Assembly: GCA_964401835.1 (NCBI GenBank)
Contig: CAYNZP010000009.1
Location: forward strand, 1-64,000
Length of the DNA: 64,000 nt
Source: CAYNZP01 sp964401835
GTDB lineage: Bacteria; Planctomycetota; Phycisphaerae; SM23-33
Direction of reading: 5' to 3'
Shown: piece after piece, positions 1-9,179 of the stretch
How the letters are laid out: each line of letters begins with the position of its first letter
Position numbering within the stretch: the stretch's first letter is position 1
Position numbers and translations under genes: made by a program
The notes under the pieces: model-generated
Databases searched by the model: none
The model's input: only the letters and a program-made list of their open reading frames with translations
Told to the model about the DNA's origin: nothing

Positions 1-1
1 C

Positions 2-364
2 TCAAACAAGATAAAACTATCGGGAAATACAGATATTCAAGGCGTCGAGTCTCTACCCGACACTCCTGAATTCACCGAGTTGAAAGCCATGCCCGGCTCG
101 TTTCTGCTCGCACCCGGTTTCAGTGTGGAACTCGACGGAAACTTCGGAACCGTTAACGGCACCATGGCAGCTGATGAATTCAAATGGAATGGAAATGCCG
201 GCGGGACAATTCATGGGCAGGTAATCTGCTATGGAGATGAGGATTTTGAGATGATTGGCAATGCGGAAATAGTCATCGACCAGTCAACTTATTCAGGTAT
301 TCCATCAGGTTTTAGTGTACCAGTGAAATTACAAGCTGATGTCAGCACTTATACGGAGCATTAA
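2..364 (+). CDS. C-terminal part of a probable pilin-cluster protein (cut by window edge)
   Basis: The frame is open from base 2 with no start needed, so this is the last 120 residues of a gene that begins outside the window. The visible part is rich in Gly, Asn and short beta-type repeats (for example GNAGGTIHGQVICYG) and has no membrane segment. Its stop lies 1 bp before the next ATG, and the Shine-Dalgarno of the next gene sits inside its last codons, so the two are translationally coupled. Because the next gene is a type IV prepilin, a role in a pilus or secretion pseudopilus cluster (PilX-like) is a reasonable inference. I do not recognise the family itself. Confidence 0.55.
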   Translation, partial: SNKIKLSGNTDIQGVESLPDTPEFTELKAMPGSFLLAPGFSVELDGNFGTVNGTMAADEFKWNGNAGGTIHGQVICYGDEDFEMIGNAEIVIDQSTYSGIPSGFSVPVKLQADVSTYTEH

Positions 365-365
365 A

Positions 366-887
366 ATGTCCAGGTTAAAAACAAAAAAAGCGTTCTCTCT
401 GCCGGAGCTGTTAATAAGCGTCGCACTTACAGCCGCCCTGCTTGCCAGTGTTGCGGTGGCCCTCAACGCCAGCTTCGAGAGTTTTTCTGAAAATGAAGAC
501 GCCGCCGCGATAACACAAACCGCCCGATCGATTCTGAACAGGATGATGCGCGAAGTCCGCACGGCCGACGCTATCGACACTACAAACACACAGCTGACTA
601 TTATCCCATCGGACCAATCCGGCGGCCTGCAGCAGATTCAGTATGAGTTTGCCAATAATGAGTTTTACTATCGCCGTACCGTCAACAGCAATGTGACGAC
701 ATCCACCCTTTTGGCCAGCGACGAAGACGTGACCATTAACAATTTCAGCATACTTCAGGAAATGGGCCAGGACTGGGAGGGAACGACCTGCACCAGGAGC
801 ATTACCGCAAAGTTAGTCCTGACAGTAGATAACAAAACATTCCCTGTAACCGCCTCGACATCGCCCCGCCGAAATCAGCTTTATTGA
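366..887 (+). CDS. type IV prepilin-like protein (PilW/GspJ type)
   Basis: A 173-residue protein with a class III prepilin leader. After a basic N-terminus (SRLKTKK) comes AFSLPELLISVALTAALL, in which a prepilin peptidase would cut before Phe. Glu stands at the conserved +5 position and a single hydrophobic helix follows. Ala replaces the usual Gly at -1. The start at 366 is chosen over an upstream in-frame ATG because GGAG lies 8 bases before it and the leader then has normal length. The rest is a beta-rich pilin body typical of minor pseudopilins. It would be inserted in the inner membrane and built into a pilus or type II-like pseudopilus. It is coupled to the upstream gene. Confidence 0.8.
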   Translation: MSRLKTKKAFSLPELLISVALTAALLASVAVALNASFESFSENEDAAAITQTARSILNRMMREVRTADAIDTTNTQLTIIPSDQSGGLQQIQYEFANNEFYYRRTVNSNVTTSTLLASDEDVTINNFSILQEMGQDWEGTTCTRSITAKLVLTVDNKTFPVTASTSPRRNQLY

Positions 888-997
888 GCGAGAATCCTTT
901 AGGCGCGAACAGTTCATTTCTTTGTTTTTCAGGGGGGACTCACTAGAATATTGCCCTTTGGGCCAATAAACGGTGGTTTGCCTTCTAGGAGAATGTA

Positions 998-2086
998 ATG
1001 CTGTTTTCACTTACCAAAAACGTGTCCATCGCTGTTATATGCGTGTGCATTACAGCTGCTTTTGCCAGTGGTGTCGAGAACCAACCTGCAAATGAATCCG
1101 CACAAATGGTTCCGGCAAGCGTTTTAAACAAAATGATTCTCCAGTTCATCCCGCCAAGCCAACGGCTCTCTCCGCCAGAGACTGCAAAGCTTTTAAAGTC
1201 GCGAATGGATATGGTTATGCAGCTCGGACAGGAAGCTGAGCAGAACTACCCGGATGCTTCCAATATTTACTCGGTCAGGATGTATATGCTCCGGGCTATG
1301 CATTTTCTGGCAATGAGCAATAAAGACGATGCGTCCTTCCAGCGTCTCGATGAGCTGATTAAAAAGATACTCACTTCAGATGCGCCGATTGAAAACAAGG
1401 CTATGGCCGACTTCGTAAAAACCGCCGTCAGTTTTGAGGAGTTATTTACTTCTTCCGATAAGGGCGATTTTGACAAGCCCTTCCGGGACTACGTCACTCG
1501 CTATGAGCAGACAGACGCAGCAGCCTTTGCGACACTCAAGGCAACGATAGCTGCCAATATGAACGGCCGGGACAAGCTCGCAAATGAATTGCTCGAAAAA
1601 CTCGAACAAAAATACCTCGACGATTATCGTGTTAAGGATTTCCTCAGACAAATCGGCCGATACACGGATATCGGCAAGCCCTTCAAGGCTGAATTAACGC
1701 GACTGGACGGTGAGAAACTCACCCTGCCTGACGATCTTGCAGGCAAGATATTGATCGTGGATTTCTGGGCTACATGGTGCCCCGAATGTGTGGCGGAAAT
1801 GCCAGAATTAAAGGAATTCTATGCTAACAACAAAGATAAGGGCCTTGAGGTGGTTACGATAAGCCTCGATGACGACCTGGCAGAGATGGAGAAATTCGTA
1901 AAATCTCAGGATTTGTCGTGGATTAATACCTTTGCCGGCCAGGGAATGATCGACCCTACCGCTATCGAATATGGCGTTAAAAACCCACCACGGATTTTCA
2001 TAATTGGCAGAGATGGGAAAATGATTTCCAATAAGGCATTTGGCAATTGGGAAAAAATCGTCACCCAGGAATTGAATGAACAATAA
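998..2086 (+). CDS. secreted TlpA/ResA-like thioredoxin-domain protein
   Basis: A 362-residue protein that starts at an ATG preceded by AGGAG. Residues 1-25 form a signal peptide. Residues about 40-220 are helical and unrecognised, and residues about 225-362 form a TlpA/AhpC-TSA type thioredoxin fold. The active site is WATWCPEC with Cys261 and Cys264, followed by the family's cis-Pro region near KNPPRIFII. Such proteins work outside the cytoplasmic membrane as thiol reductases, for example for cytochrome c maturation or oxidative repair. Large two-part proteins of this kind are common in planctomycetes. The substrate cannot be told. The 3' end overlaps the next gene by 11 bases. Confidence 0.8.
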   Translation: MLFSLTKNVSIAVICVCITAAFASGVENQPANESAQMVPASVLNKMILQFIPPSQRLSPPETAKLLKSRMDMVMQLGQEAEQNYPDASNIYSVRMYMLRAMHFLAMSNKDDASFQRLDELIKKILTSDAPIENKAMADFVKTAVSFEELFTSSDKGDFDKPFRDYVTRYEQTDAAAFATLKATIAANMNGRDKLANELLEKLEQKYLDDYRVKDFLRQIGRYTDIGKPFKAELTRLDGEKLTLPDDLAGKILIVDFWATWCPECVAEMPELKEFYANNKDKGLEVVTISLDDDLAEMEKFVKSQDLSWINTFAGQGMIDPTAIEYGVKNPPRIFIIGRDGKMISNKAFGNWEKIVTQELNEQ

Positions 2087-2564
2087 GAGACTTAACCAGA
2101 ACGACTGGAAACTTTCCAGGAATAAACGTAACATCCATCAAATGAAATCATTCTTTACATTCGTACTCGCTGTCGGACTTTTGTTTTTTGCTGTCGGCTG
2201 CAACAATAATCCTCAACTGGAAGCTGATTTAATCGAACCGCAAGATACTCACTATCAGCAAAAAATTACACAGCTTGAAGGAGAGCTTAAAAACCTCCGC
2301 GATGAAAACGCCATGCTCCTTGCTCGTATTAAGGAACTTTTAAGACGAGAAGAAAAACTGGCTGCTCAACTTCGCGAATCGAAGTTCGTCGATGAACAAC
2401 AGAAAAAACAAATTCAGACACTTTCCAACGCCCCTATTCAGCGGGATCAATACAAGACAAGGGTGGACTTGTTGAATATGGACATAAAGCGCCTCAAGAA
2501 ACGCATTAATGAACTCGAGCAGGCTCTACTCGCTCTGGATAATACGACAACCACTGAAGAATAA
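2076..2564 (+). CDS. coiled-coil lipoprotein
   Basis: A 162-residue protein with a hydrophobic segment ending in a lipobox-like FFAVGC (Cys42 from this start). A long charged heptad-rich coiled coil of about 100 residues, rich in Leu, Glu, Lys and Arg, follows. It is probably lipid-anchored and periplasmic. The start at 2076 has AGGA 5 bases upstream and overlaps the thioredoxin gene. An internal ATG at 2142 would give a more normal short signal peptide (MKSFF...) but has no close Shine-Dalgarno, so the start is uncertain. No enzymatic motif is visible. The overlap suggests co-expression with the thioredoxin-like gene. Confidence 0.7.
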   Translation: MNNKRLNQNDWKLSRNKRNIHQMKSFFTFVLAVGLLFFAVGCNNNPQLEADLIEPQDTHYQQKITQLEGELKNLRDENAMLLARIKELLRREEKLAAQLRESKFVDEQQKKQIQTLSNAPIQRDQYKTRVDLLNMDIKRLKKRINELEQALLALDNTTTTEE

Positions 2565-2570
2565 AACGCT

Positions 2571-2981
2571 CTAGAACAATAGCCAATATAAAATTGCGCT
2601 AACTGCCCCCGAGCTGACAAACGCAAGCCCCTGTAAAACATACCCCTCTTCCAAGCCTCCGCGAGCTTTTGACTTTGCTGGCCTGGTTTCTAATGTTTCG
2701 TCTTCGCGTGGAACTGACTTTTGCTGGAACGATTCTTCCATTTCAAGTTCTCGAAGCAACTCATCCGTGACATCCAACGGCTCAGATATTTGCTGCGGCT
2801 GGCCTGATGAGACGTCCGATTTTTCGGCTTGGGTTTGCTGAAGTGCTTTCAAGCGGGGTTTGGTTTGAATTTGCGAAGAAAGCTCCTCCAAATGGGCTGA
2901 GGCGATAGTTGCAAACAGGGCTTCGTCACCCCCGGATGCTGGGGCGACATTCAAATCAAGGATGTTTTGCTCAAAGTTCAT
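2571..2981 (-). CDS. hypothetical acidic protein with C-terminal membrane segment
   Basis: A 136-residue open frame, convergent with the lipoprotein gene and only 6 bases from its stop. The N-terminal part is acidic and helical, a Ser/Gln/Glu-rich linker follows, and the last 25 residues (GYVLQGLAFVSSGAVSAILYW) form a likely tail anchor. No family was recognised. The start is taken at the ATG at 2981. An in-frame GTG at 3026 is possible, and neither has a clear ribosome binding site. Amino-acid composition looks protein-like, but the call rests on length and position only. Confidence 0.45.
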   Translation of the reverse strand: MNFEQNILDLNVAPASGGDEALFATIASAHLEELSSQIQTKPRLKALQQTQAEKSDVSSGQPQQISEPLDVTDELLRELEMEESFQQKSVPREDETLETRPAKSKARGGLEEGYVLQGLAFVSSGAVSAILYWLLF

Positions 2982-3092
2982 AATTGTCGGAAAATAGAAT
3001 AACCAAGAAATCAGGATTCCGTCCACCTAATATTTTTAAAACCGCCAGGATGGATGATTGATTAACGCTCACTGCAAGGATAAATTGTCTCC

Positions 3093-4199
3093 ATGAGAAT
3101 TGTGGTAACCGGACAAGTTGGGCTCGACAAAAAGGATTTTCTCTCCCGCATCGCCAAACTGGCCTCTCAGCAGGGCCAGGAGCTTACCATTTGTAATGTC
3201 GGCGACATGATGTACGCCGAAGCGCCTGACATTGGCCCGGGGAAGATTCTCGACCTGCCCCTATCGCGTCTGACCAGCCTGAGACGAAGCGTCTTTAAGG
3301 ATATTCTCAATATATGCGAGAAAAAATCGCATGTAATTATCAATACACACGCCACGTTCCGCTGGCGCCATGGCCTGTTTTATGCGTTCGACTACGACCA
3401 GATGAAGGAACTCAATGCCGACCTTTATATCGTACTGGTCGATAATATCGACTGTGTCCATGGGCGTCTGGAGCGGGACGGATTCGTCGACCACACGCTC
3501 AAAGACCTGATGGTCTGGCGCGAGGAAGAAATTCTCGCGACCGAGCTTCTGGCTCAAATCGTTCGCGGGTATGGCTGTTTTTACATAATGGCCCGAAACA
3601 GCGAAGATTCCGCAGCTGAAGCGCTGGTGCGGCTGATTTTCCGGGATTATCTCAAAAAAGCTTACCTGAGTTTTCCAATGTCGCATATCAACGGCTCATC
3701 GGAACTGCTTGCGGATATCGAGAGCTTCCGAAACGAAATGAAACGGCATTTTATCTGCTTCGACCCCGGAGACTTGGAAGAAAAGTACCTTTGCAGCCTT
3801 GCCATCAAATCCGCCGAGCAAGGCCATCGCACGGTTGAAGTTGGACCTGCTGGCGAAAAGATCGTCATGGAGACATCTCAGCTTCTGGATATCATTGCCG
3901 ACATTGACGGGCAGATTTACGCCCGCGACTTCAAGCTGATTGATCAAGCCGACATGATTATCTCGCTGGTTCCCGAAATTGACGGCCGACCCGTCGTTTC
4001 CAGTGGAGTCGAGCGAGAACTCCAGCATGCGCACGAGGCAACGAAAGACGTTTTTGTTATATGGCAGCCTGACGCTGAACCTTCGCCGTTCATTACGGAA
4101 ACAGCCACCGAGGTTTTCACTTCCCTCGAGGAGGCTGTGAAATTCTTCCTCTCCAACGATTATATTCCATCGCCACCAAGCGGTGGACTGTTCGCCTGA
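3093..4199 (+). CDS. P-loop kinase-like domain fused to a nucleoside 2-deoxyribosyltransferase-like domain
   Basis: A 368-residue cytoplasmic protein with AAGGA 13 bases before the ATG. The first ~185 residues look like an adenylate-kinase-type P-loop fold: MRIVVTGQVGLDKKDF is a drifted Walker A, IINTHATFRW a second core strand, and YIVLVDNID the region before the lid. From about residue 190 (AYLSFPMSHI) a second domain resembles nucleoside 2-deoxyribosyltransferases: ARDFKLIDQADMIISLVP, then SSGVERELQHAHEATKDVFVI, the usual order of the nucleoside-binding Asp and the later Glu. The fusion suggests nucleotide sensing or salvage. Because the P-loop lacks the canonical GKS/T, kinase activity is uncertain. 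Confidence 0.6.
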   Translation: MRIVVTGQVGLDKKDFLSRIAKLASQQGQELTICNVGDMMYAEAPDIGPGKILDLPLSRLTSLRRSVFKDILNICEKKSHVIINTHATFRWRHGLFYAFDYDQMKELNADLYIVLVDNIDCVHGRLERDGFVDHTLKDLMVWREEEILATELLAQIVRGYGCFYIMARNSEDSAAEALVRLIFRDYLKKAYLSFPMSHINGSSELLADIESFRNEMKRHFICFDPGDLEEKYLCSLAIKSAEQGHRTVEVGPAGEKIVMETSQLLDIIADIDGQIYARDFKLIDQADMIISLVPEIDGRPVVSSGVERELQHAHEATKDVFVIWQPDAEPSPFITETATEVFTSLEEAVKFFLSNDYIPSPPSGGLFA

Positions 4200-4233
4200 G
4201 GCCCAATTTCAAATTTTGATGCGACAATATCTG

Positions 4234-4260
4234 TTGATACGCAGCAAATGCGACTATAAT
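4234..4260 (+). promoter_or_regulatory. candidate sigma-70 promoter
   Basis: TTGATA and TATAAT are separated by 15 bases, about 45 bases upstream of the small membrane protein gene. The -10 box is perfect but the spacer is shorter than the preferred 17. Confidence 0.4.
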
Positions 4261-4305
4261 TCCTTGTGGCAGTTGAGATAAAGCCATTTTTGGGGAGGTC
4301 GTAAT

Positions 4306-4536
4306 ATGAGCTTTTTCATGGACAAGGTTACAAGAATCTACAACCAGGGATTCTGGGCTGTCTTTTATTGGATTTTGGCGAAGGCACTTTTCGCCTTTGG
4401 TGCAGGGCTTTTGCTGGCAACGTTTCTGCCGGAACGTTCCTGGGGCTGGATTGGCATGGCCTGCATCGTACTTGCGATACTTGTCGGCCTGCCGATAATT
4501 AAAATCGCCTGCTCGAAGGATACGCCAAGTATTTAA
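4306..4536 (+). CDS. small two-helix membrane protein
   Basis: A 76-residue protein preceded by GGGAGG. Residues about 15-40 and 46-66 are hydrophobic and would make a helical hairpin in the membrane. The N-terminus is amphipathic with basic residues. No catalytic or ligand motif and no known family was recognised. It stands alone, convergent with the ISC operon that ends at 4564. Confidence 0.65.
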   Translation: MSFFMDKVTRIYNQGFWAVFYWILAKALFAFGAGLLLATFLPERSWGWIGMACIVLAILVGLPIIKIACSKDTPSI

Positions 4537-4563
4537 GACTCGTGAAAATTCTCAGCAACACGA

Positions 4564-5367
4564 TCAGCCCCTATTGCCAGGCTTGATGGCCCCAATCGCG
4601 GCTGACACGATATAATCTTCGACATTTAAATCCGGCACCCAATCTCGGATGAATTGCTTACTTTGCTCTTTCGGTTGAATTTTTATATTTACAAAACCCG
4701 CCTCGGTCAGCATTTTTTCATTTACCTCGGCAGTAACAGCTCCGGCGATACAGCCTGAGAGCAACTCGTTTTTATCTTTCAGATCTTTTGGAAGTTCGGC
4801 TGAGCTCACGATATCCATAATGGCAAGTCGGCCGCCCGACTTGAGCACGCGCATTGCTTCTGCAAATACCGATGGTTTGTCAGGGGAGAGATTTATAACG
4901 CAGTTCGAAATAATCACGTCGACGCTCGCATCGGCAATCGGAAGATGCTCCATCTCACCAAGCCTGAAATCGACATTCGCAAAGCCACCTTCCTCGGCGT
5001 TTTTCCGGGCCTTGCTTATCATCTCCGGCGTCATATCGACACCGATTACCTTACCTTCTTCGCCAACCTTGATAGCCGCCAGAAAACAATCGACTCCCCC
5101 GCCGCTTCCAAGGTCCACAACAGTTTCGCCCGGCTCCAAATCCGCGATAGCCTGCGGATTTCCGCAGCCAAGGCCCATATTCGCACCTTCGGGCAATTTA
5201 TCCAGATCCTCGGCGCAGTAACCCATCTTCAAGGCTTTCGCGTCAGCTACTTCAGAGCTGCAGCAGCATGAGTTTGAGTTTTGTCCACAACTAATTTCGC
5301 CGTTGGCTACCTGGGCGTAACTTTTGCGAATGACATTTCGAACATCATCATGATTCTTTTCAGCCAT
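4564..5367 (-). CDS. arsM: arsenite S-adenosylmethionine methyltransferase
   Basis: A 267-residue class I SAM methyltransferase. The SAM loop is VVDLGSGGGVD (residues 83-93). The arsenite-binding cysteines of the ArsM family are present: a cluster CCC at 34-36, Cys68 in GLGCGNP, Cys156 in ISNCVINLSPDK and Cys206 in LSGCIAGA. The last two correspond to the pair that binds As(III) in characterised ArsM enzymes. It should convert arsenite to methylated arsenicals in the cytoplasm. It is the last gene of the ISC iron-sulfur operon, 17 bases after iscX, which is an unusual place for an arsenic gene. Confidence 0.9.
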   Translation of the reverse strand: MAEKNHDDVRNVIRKSYAQVANGEISCGQNSNSCCCSSEVADAKALKMGYCAEDLDKLPEGANMGLGCGNPQAIADLEPGETVVDLGSGGGVDCFLAAIKVGEEGKVIGVDMTPEMISKARKNAEEGGFANVDFRLGEMEHLPIADASVDVIISNCVINLSPDKPSVFAEAMRVLKSGGRLAIMDIVSSAELPKDLKDKNELLSGCIAGAVTAEVNEKMLTEAGFVNIKIQPKEQSKQFIRDWVPDLNVEDYIVSAAIGAIKPGNRG

Positions 5368-5384
5368 TAGTTCAGTCCCTTCTA

Positions 5385-5597
5385 TTACTGGTTTTCTTTG
5401 TAATACTCCAACCAGGCCATCTGAATTGCTTCCAGTTTTTTCTCATTAACAGCAGAGGGTTCTTCGCCGAAGTCCTCAAGTTCGCTCACCAAATCGCGGA
5501 TGTCAGTAAACACAACGGTCAGTGGATCCATATCTGGGTATTTCTCGCTCAACTGGAAGGCTATCTCATCTGAATCTGTCCATTTTAGTTTTGCCAT
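5385..5597 (-). CDS. iscX: Fe-S assembly protein IscX
   Basis: A 70-residue acidic protein matching the IscX/YfhJ family in length and in its landmarks: LKWTDSDEIA at the start, then HP/YPDMDPLTVVFTDIRDLV, and a C-terminal helix AIQMAWLEYY. IscX is a small helical modulator that binds IscS and iron and tunes cluster assembly. It follows fdx by 9 bases, in the same order as in proteobacterial isc operons, so it is almost surely co-transcribed with it. Confidence 0.9.
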   Translation of the reverse strand: MAKLKWTDSDEIAFQLSEKYPDMDPLTVVFTDIRDLVSELEDFGEEPSAVNEKKLEAIQMAWLEYYKENQ

Positions 5598-5606
5598 GCA
5601 AGAGCC

Positions 5607-5933
5607 CTATTTTTGGGGAATTATTACTGTAACATCGCCCTTAACCACAGCCTGACATGCAAGGCGGCTTTGCAGGGTACTGCCGGTTACCGCATCGAGA
5701 CTGTCGAGTTCATCATCGTCTGGTTCAGAAAGATTTTTCTGACCTTCCTCAACTATCACATGGCAGGTTGTGCATATCCCAACGCCTCCACAGGAATTGG
5801 GTATCTCAATTCCTTTGGCCAGTGCAATATCAAGAATACTGCCCGGCTGGCCGTGCTTGCCGAAGGGGTAATCGCTCGGATCAACTTCCACGGTAATATC
5901 GGCAGGCTTGAATGTGACCTTATAGTTAGCCAT
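5607..5933 (-). CDS. fdx: [2Fe-2S] ferredoxin of the ISC system
   Basis: A 108-residue adrenodoxin-type ferredoxin. Cluster ligands are Cys48, Cys54, Cys57 and Cys93 (C-x5-C-x2-C...C), and the SCGGVGICTTC motif is typical. In the ISC pathway it supplies electrons for sulfur reduction on IscU. It lies between hscA (8 bases) and iscX, and all are on the minus strand of one operon. Confidence 0.92.
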   Translation of the reverse strand: MANYKVTFKPADITVEVDPSDYPFGKHGQPGSILDIALAKGIEIPNSCGGVGICTTCHVIVEEGQKNLSEPDDDELDSLDAVTGSTLQSRLACQAVVKGDVTVIIPQK

Positions 5934-5941
5934 TTTGGCTC

Positions 5942-7765
5942 CTAGAACTCCTTGAGTTTCTTGCCCTTGACGCTCTGCCTGAGCACTTCATCCATTTGCG
6001 CCTTTGTTAGCGGTTCAGCAGCGTCATTTGCAGCAGTCATGGCCTCGTAGAGAGCGTCCGGATCGTCTTGCTGCATCTTTTCCTTTAATGCAGCAACTGC
6101 CTCGTCGAGTTTTTGTTTTTGCTGAGCTTTCAAAACATGCCCCGCTGTCTTCATGGCCTTATCGATTGCGGCAATGACGCGGGTCGCCTCGTTTCGCAAA
6201 TCTATAAGCCGGTGGGCAGTAAGGTCTTCGACGGCGTGGGCGTAAGAATCCTTGACCATCTTCTCGACCTGATCTTTTGTCAGGCCATGAGACGGCGTTA
6301 TCTGTACAGACGCCTCCTTGCCGGAGCGAAGTTCGCGGGCTGAGACGTTTAGAATTCCGTTTGCGTCGATTAGGAACATAACCTCGATTCGGGGCATGCC
6401 GGCTGGCATGGGAGGAATGCCTTTGAGCTGGAATTTGCCCAGACTTCTGCAGTCCTCGGCCAATTCCCGCTCGCCCTGGAGAACATTTATATCCACCGAA
6501 ACCTGACCGTCAACGTATGTAGTGAACGTCTCGTTGGCCTGACATGGCACGGTACTGTTTCGCATTATCAACTTTCCCATCGCCCCGCCGAGCGTCTCTA
6601 TACCCAAAGAAAGCGGTGTAACGTCCAGCAGCAGGGTTTCCTGGTTGACGCCGGCCAATATCCCAGCCTGCACAGCTGCCCCGACAGCGACCACCTCATC
6701 TGGATTGATGGCTGTGTATGGTTTCCTGCCGAAAAACTCACCGACACGCTGACGCACAAGAGGTATCCGCGTCGAGCCGCCGACCATAACTATCTGGTCG
6801 ATTTTGTCCGAAGTCAGTTTTGCATCTTCCAAAGCACGGTTGCAATGTTCGATTGTGTGATCGACCCACTTAGACGCCCTTGCCTCGAATTCGTCGCGGG
6901 TAATTACTCTCTTGAAAACACGACCCTTGCCCAAATCAACCTCCAACTCGGCCTGCTGATCCTCTGAAAGGCGAATTTTCGTTGCCTCGGCAAAATTACG
7001 CAAAGCCTGGCGGGTCGAAGGCGGGAATTTAATATCGCTGCCGAACCTTTCGCGAATTTCAGAAATAATCAAGCCGATGAGTTCCCTGTCCAGATCATCT
7101 CCGCCAAGGTGTGTATCGCCGTTGGTACTGAGCACCTCGAAAACGCCATTGGAAACGTGAAGGATTGAGACATCAAACGTCCCACCGCCAAAATCGAAGA
7201 CGGCTATCGTTGCGTCCTCGCTTTGGTCAAGCCCATAGGCCAAGGCAGCCGCAGTTGGCTCGTTTACTATCCGGCGAACATTCAGGCCGGCAATTCTGCC
7301 CGCGTCACGAGTCGCCTGGCGCTGTGCGTCATCGAAGTAGGCTGGGACGGTTATTACCGTCTCGGTTATTTCCTGTCCAATGGCAGCTTCGGAAAGTTTT
7401 TTCACTTCCCGAAGAATAATTGCCGAAAGCTCCTGCGGGGCCATCAGTGTTCCCTGAACGTTCACGCGGAGTGTGTCGTTTTCCGCCTTTTCTATCTGGT
7501 ATGGCAGGAATTTCAGGTCTTCCCTAACATCCTCTATCCCCTTGCCCATCAATCGCTTAACCGAGTAAACGGTGCTTAGAGGGTTCTCCACGGCGTGTCG
7601 ACGGGCCTGCTGGCCGACCGTGACTTCACCGGCTTGCGAAAAAGCGACAACGCTGGGAACCAGTGCGTCGCTGTCTGAATGGCGGATAATTTCCGGGCCG
7701 CCTTCTGTCATATAAGCGGCCAGCGTATTTGTCGTGCCAAGATCTATCCCGAGTATTAAAGACAT
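5942..7765 (-). CDS. hscA: Hsp70-type chaperone HscA
   Basis: A 607-residue Hsp70 homologue shorter than DnaK, as expected for HscA. The ATPase domain starts with [16 protein letters not shown] and includes the phosphate-binding [13 protein letters not shown] and [11 protein letters not shown]. The substrate domain begins near [14 protein letters not shown]. HscA with HscB recognises the LPPVK motif of IscU and promotes cluster release. That motif is intact in the IscU of this operon. The start ATG is 5 bases after the hscB stop, so translation is probably coupled. Confidence 0.93.
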   Translation of the reverse strand: MSLILGIDLGTTNTLAAYMTEGGPEIIRHSDSDALVPSVVAFSQAGEVTVGQQARRHAVENPLSTVYSVKRLMGKGIEDVREDLKFLPYQIEKAENDTLRVNVQGTLMAPQELSAIILREVKKLSEAAIGQEITETVITVPAYFDDAQRQATRDAGRIAGLNVRRIVNEPTAAALAYGLDQSEDATIAVFDFGGGTFDVSILHVSNGVFEVLSTNGDTHLGGDDLDRELIGLIISEIRERFGSDIKFPPSTRQALRNFAEATKIRLSEDQQAELEVDLGKGRVFKRVITRDEFEARASKWVDHTIEHCNRALEDAKLTSDKIDQIVMVGGSTRIPLVRQRVGEFFGRKPYTAINPDEVVAVGAAVQAGILAGVNQETLLLDVTPLSLGIETLGGAMGKLIMRNSTVPCQANETFTTYVDGQVSVDINVLQGERELAEDCRSLGKFQLKGIPPMPAGMPRIEVMFLIDANGILNVSARELRSGKEASVQITPSHGLTKDQVEKMVKDSYAHAVEDLTAHRLIDLRNEATRVIAAIDKAMKTAGHVLKAQQKQKLDEAVAALKEKMQQDDPDALYEAMTAANDAAEPLTKAQMDEVLRQSVKGKKLKEF

Positions 7766-7770
7766 ATAGC

Positions 7771-8403
7771 TTATACCTGCGAAAGGAGTTTCCTTACATA
7801 CGAAATGGCATTTAGCTGCTTACGGATTTCGCCCAGCAAACCCTCACGAATAGCCTGACAGGCTACGCCTTGCTGATATTCGTCGAAAAGTTCCGAAATA
7901 TGATTCGTCAGCCCGTCGTGCTGCGTTTGAAGTACCTTTGAGAGTCTTTCCAGCTCTTGTGAGTCGTCGGCTGAGTTGGCATCGGCAATCTCTTCCTGTA
8001 ACATCATCATCGTCGGCAAAAAGCCGTCCGGAACGGACTTATCCTCAGCTAGGCTCTTTCCGCCCAGTAGCTCCAGTAAATAATCCGCCCGCCCTGCCGG
8101 GTCTTTCAGGGTGCGATACGCGTCATTGAGGGTAGCCGAAACATGAAGGTGAAGATTCTGGACTTCCTGGGTATCGTTTGCGTGAAAATCTGGATGGGCG
8201 TGTCGATTCAGGGCCAGGTATTTTCGGTGAATTTCTTTCTCGTCCAGATTATATTTTCTTGGCAGGCCCAAAAGCGTGAAATAGTCCGTCCCCATGGCCT
8301 CGGGGTTAACGGACTTGCAGAAATCGCAGACGATAGGTGTACTCATCTGCTTGCTGCAATGAGTGCACTTGGTCGGCAAGGCCTGTTCGGATGGTTTGTG
8401 CAT
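7771..8403 (-). CDS. hscB: J-domain co-chaperone HscB with an N-terminal Cys motif
   Basis: A 210-residue protein. Residues about 13-35 hold two CxxC pairs (CTHC and CDFC) that could bind a metal, as in eukaryotic and some bacterial HscB. A J domain follows, with the HPD signature in NRHAHPDFH that stimulates HscA ATPase. A C-terminal three-helix domain (about 130-210) would contact IscU. It sits between iscA and hscA in the operon. Confidence 0.9.
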   Translation of the reverse strand: MHKPSEQALPTKCTHCSKQMSTPIVCDFCKSVNPEAMGTDYFTLLGLPRKYNLDEKEIHRKYLALNRHAHPDFHANDTQEVQNLHLHVSATLNDAYRTLKDPAGRADYLLELLGGKSLAEDKSVPDGFLPTMMMLQEEIADANSADDSQELERLSKVLQTQHDGLTNHISELFDEYQQGVACQAIREGLLGEIRKQLNAISYVRKLLSQV

Positions 8404-8432
8404 AAAAAGCTCCAGCCCCCATCTATTGGGCC

Positions 8433-8762
8433 TCAGGTGGAAAAACTCGCCCCGCAGCCGCAGCTTCTCTTGGCGTTGGGGTTGTTAAAGACAAAACCGC
8501 CCTTAAGCAACTCGTCCTGGTAGTCCACCTCTGTGCCGTTAAGATAGAGATAGCTTTTGGGGTCGCAGACAACAGAAACGCCGTTGCTTTCAAAAACTTC
8601 ATCTTCCTGATTAGGCTTGTCGGTTACGTCCAGAATATAATTGAAACCCGAACAGCCGCCGCCTTTGATCCCGACACGCAGTGAGGAGCCCTTAGGCATT
8701 TTATGCTCTTCGAAAACTTTTTTTATCTTCTGGGCCGCACGTTGAGTAAGTGTGATAGCCAT
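8433..8762 (-). CDS. iscA: A-type Fe-S carrier IscA
   Basis: A 109-residue member of the IscA/ErpA/SufA family. The three ligand cysteines are present: one in GGCSGFNY and two in the C-terminal RSCGCGASF. Length and the opening AITLTQRAAQKI fit the family. It carries iron or assembled clusters to target enzymes. Spacing to iscU is 22 bases. Confidence 0.92.
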   Translation of the reverse strand: MAITLTQRAAQKIKKVFEEHKMPKGSSLRVGIKGGGCSGFNYILDVTDKPNQEDEVFESNGVSVVCDPKSYLYLNGTEVDYQDELLKGGFVFNNPNAKRSCGCGASFST

Positions 8763-8784
8763 AAATCACCTCAGAGGAATAACA

Positions 8785-9171
8785 CTATTCCTTTTCGTTT
8801 TTTCTCTTCCAATCCTCAATAGCCGCCTTGACCGCATCCTCTGCCAAGACCGAACAATGAATTTTAACCGGCGGAAGTGACAATTCCTGAGCTATCTCAG
8901 TATTTTTCAAATCCTCCGCCTGGTCAACCGTTCTTCCCTTAAGCCATTCAGTCGCCAGCGAGCTCGACGCGATTGCCGAACCACAGCCGAATGTCTTGAA
9001 CTTCGCATCGAGAATCGTACCTTCCTCGTCCACTTCAATCTGCAATTTCATGACGTCTCCGCATTCGGGGGCGCCAACAATGCCCGTGCCCACATTGGCG
9101 GAGTTCTTGTCGAGAGAACCCACATTGCGGGGGTTATTGAAGTGATCCACCACTTTTTCCGAATATTTCAC
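8785..9171 (-). CDS. iscU: Fe-S scaffold IscU
   Basis: A 128-residue IscU of normal length. Cluster ligands are Cys37 (PECGD), Cys63 (FGCGSA) and Cys106 (KIHCS), with Asp39 beside Cys37. The HscA recognition motif LPPVK lies at residues 99-103. Unlike some minimal systems it is the true ISC-type U protein rather than SufU or NifU. The gap of 175 bases to iscS contains a palindromic repeat-like sequence, so the two genes are less tightly packed than the rest of the operon. Confidence 0.94.
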   Translation of the reverse strand: MKYSEKVVDHFNNPRNVGSLDKNSANVGTGIVGAPECGDVMKLQIEVDEEGTILDAKFKTFGCGSAIASSSLATEWLKGRTVDQAEDLKNTEIAQELSLPPVKIHCSVLAEDAVKAAIEDWKRKNEKE

Positions 9172-9179
9172 TTAAATTG

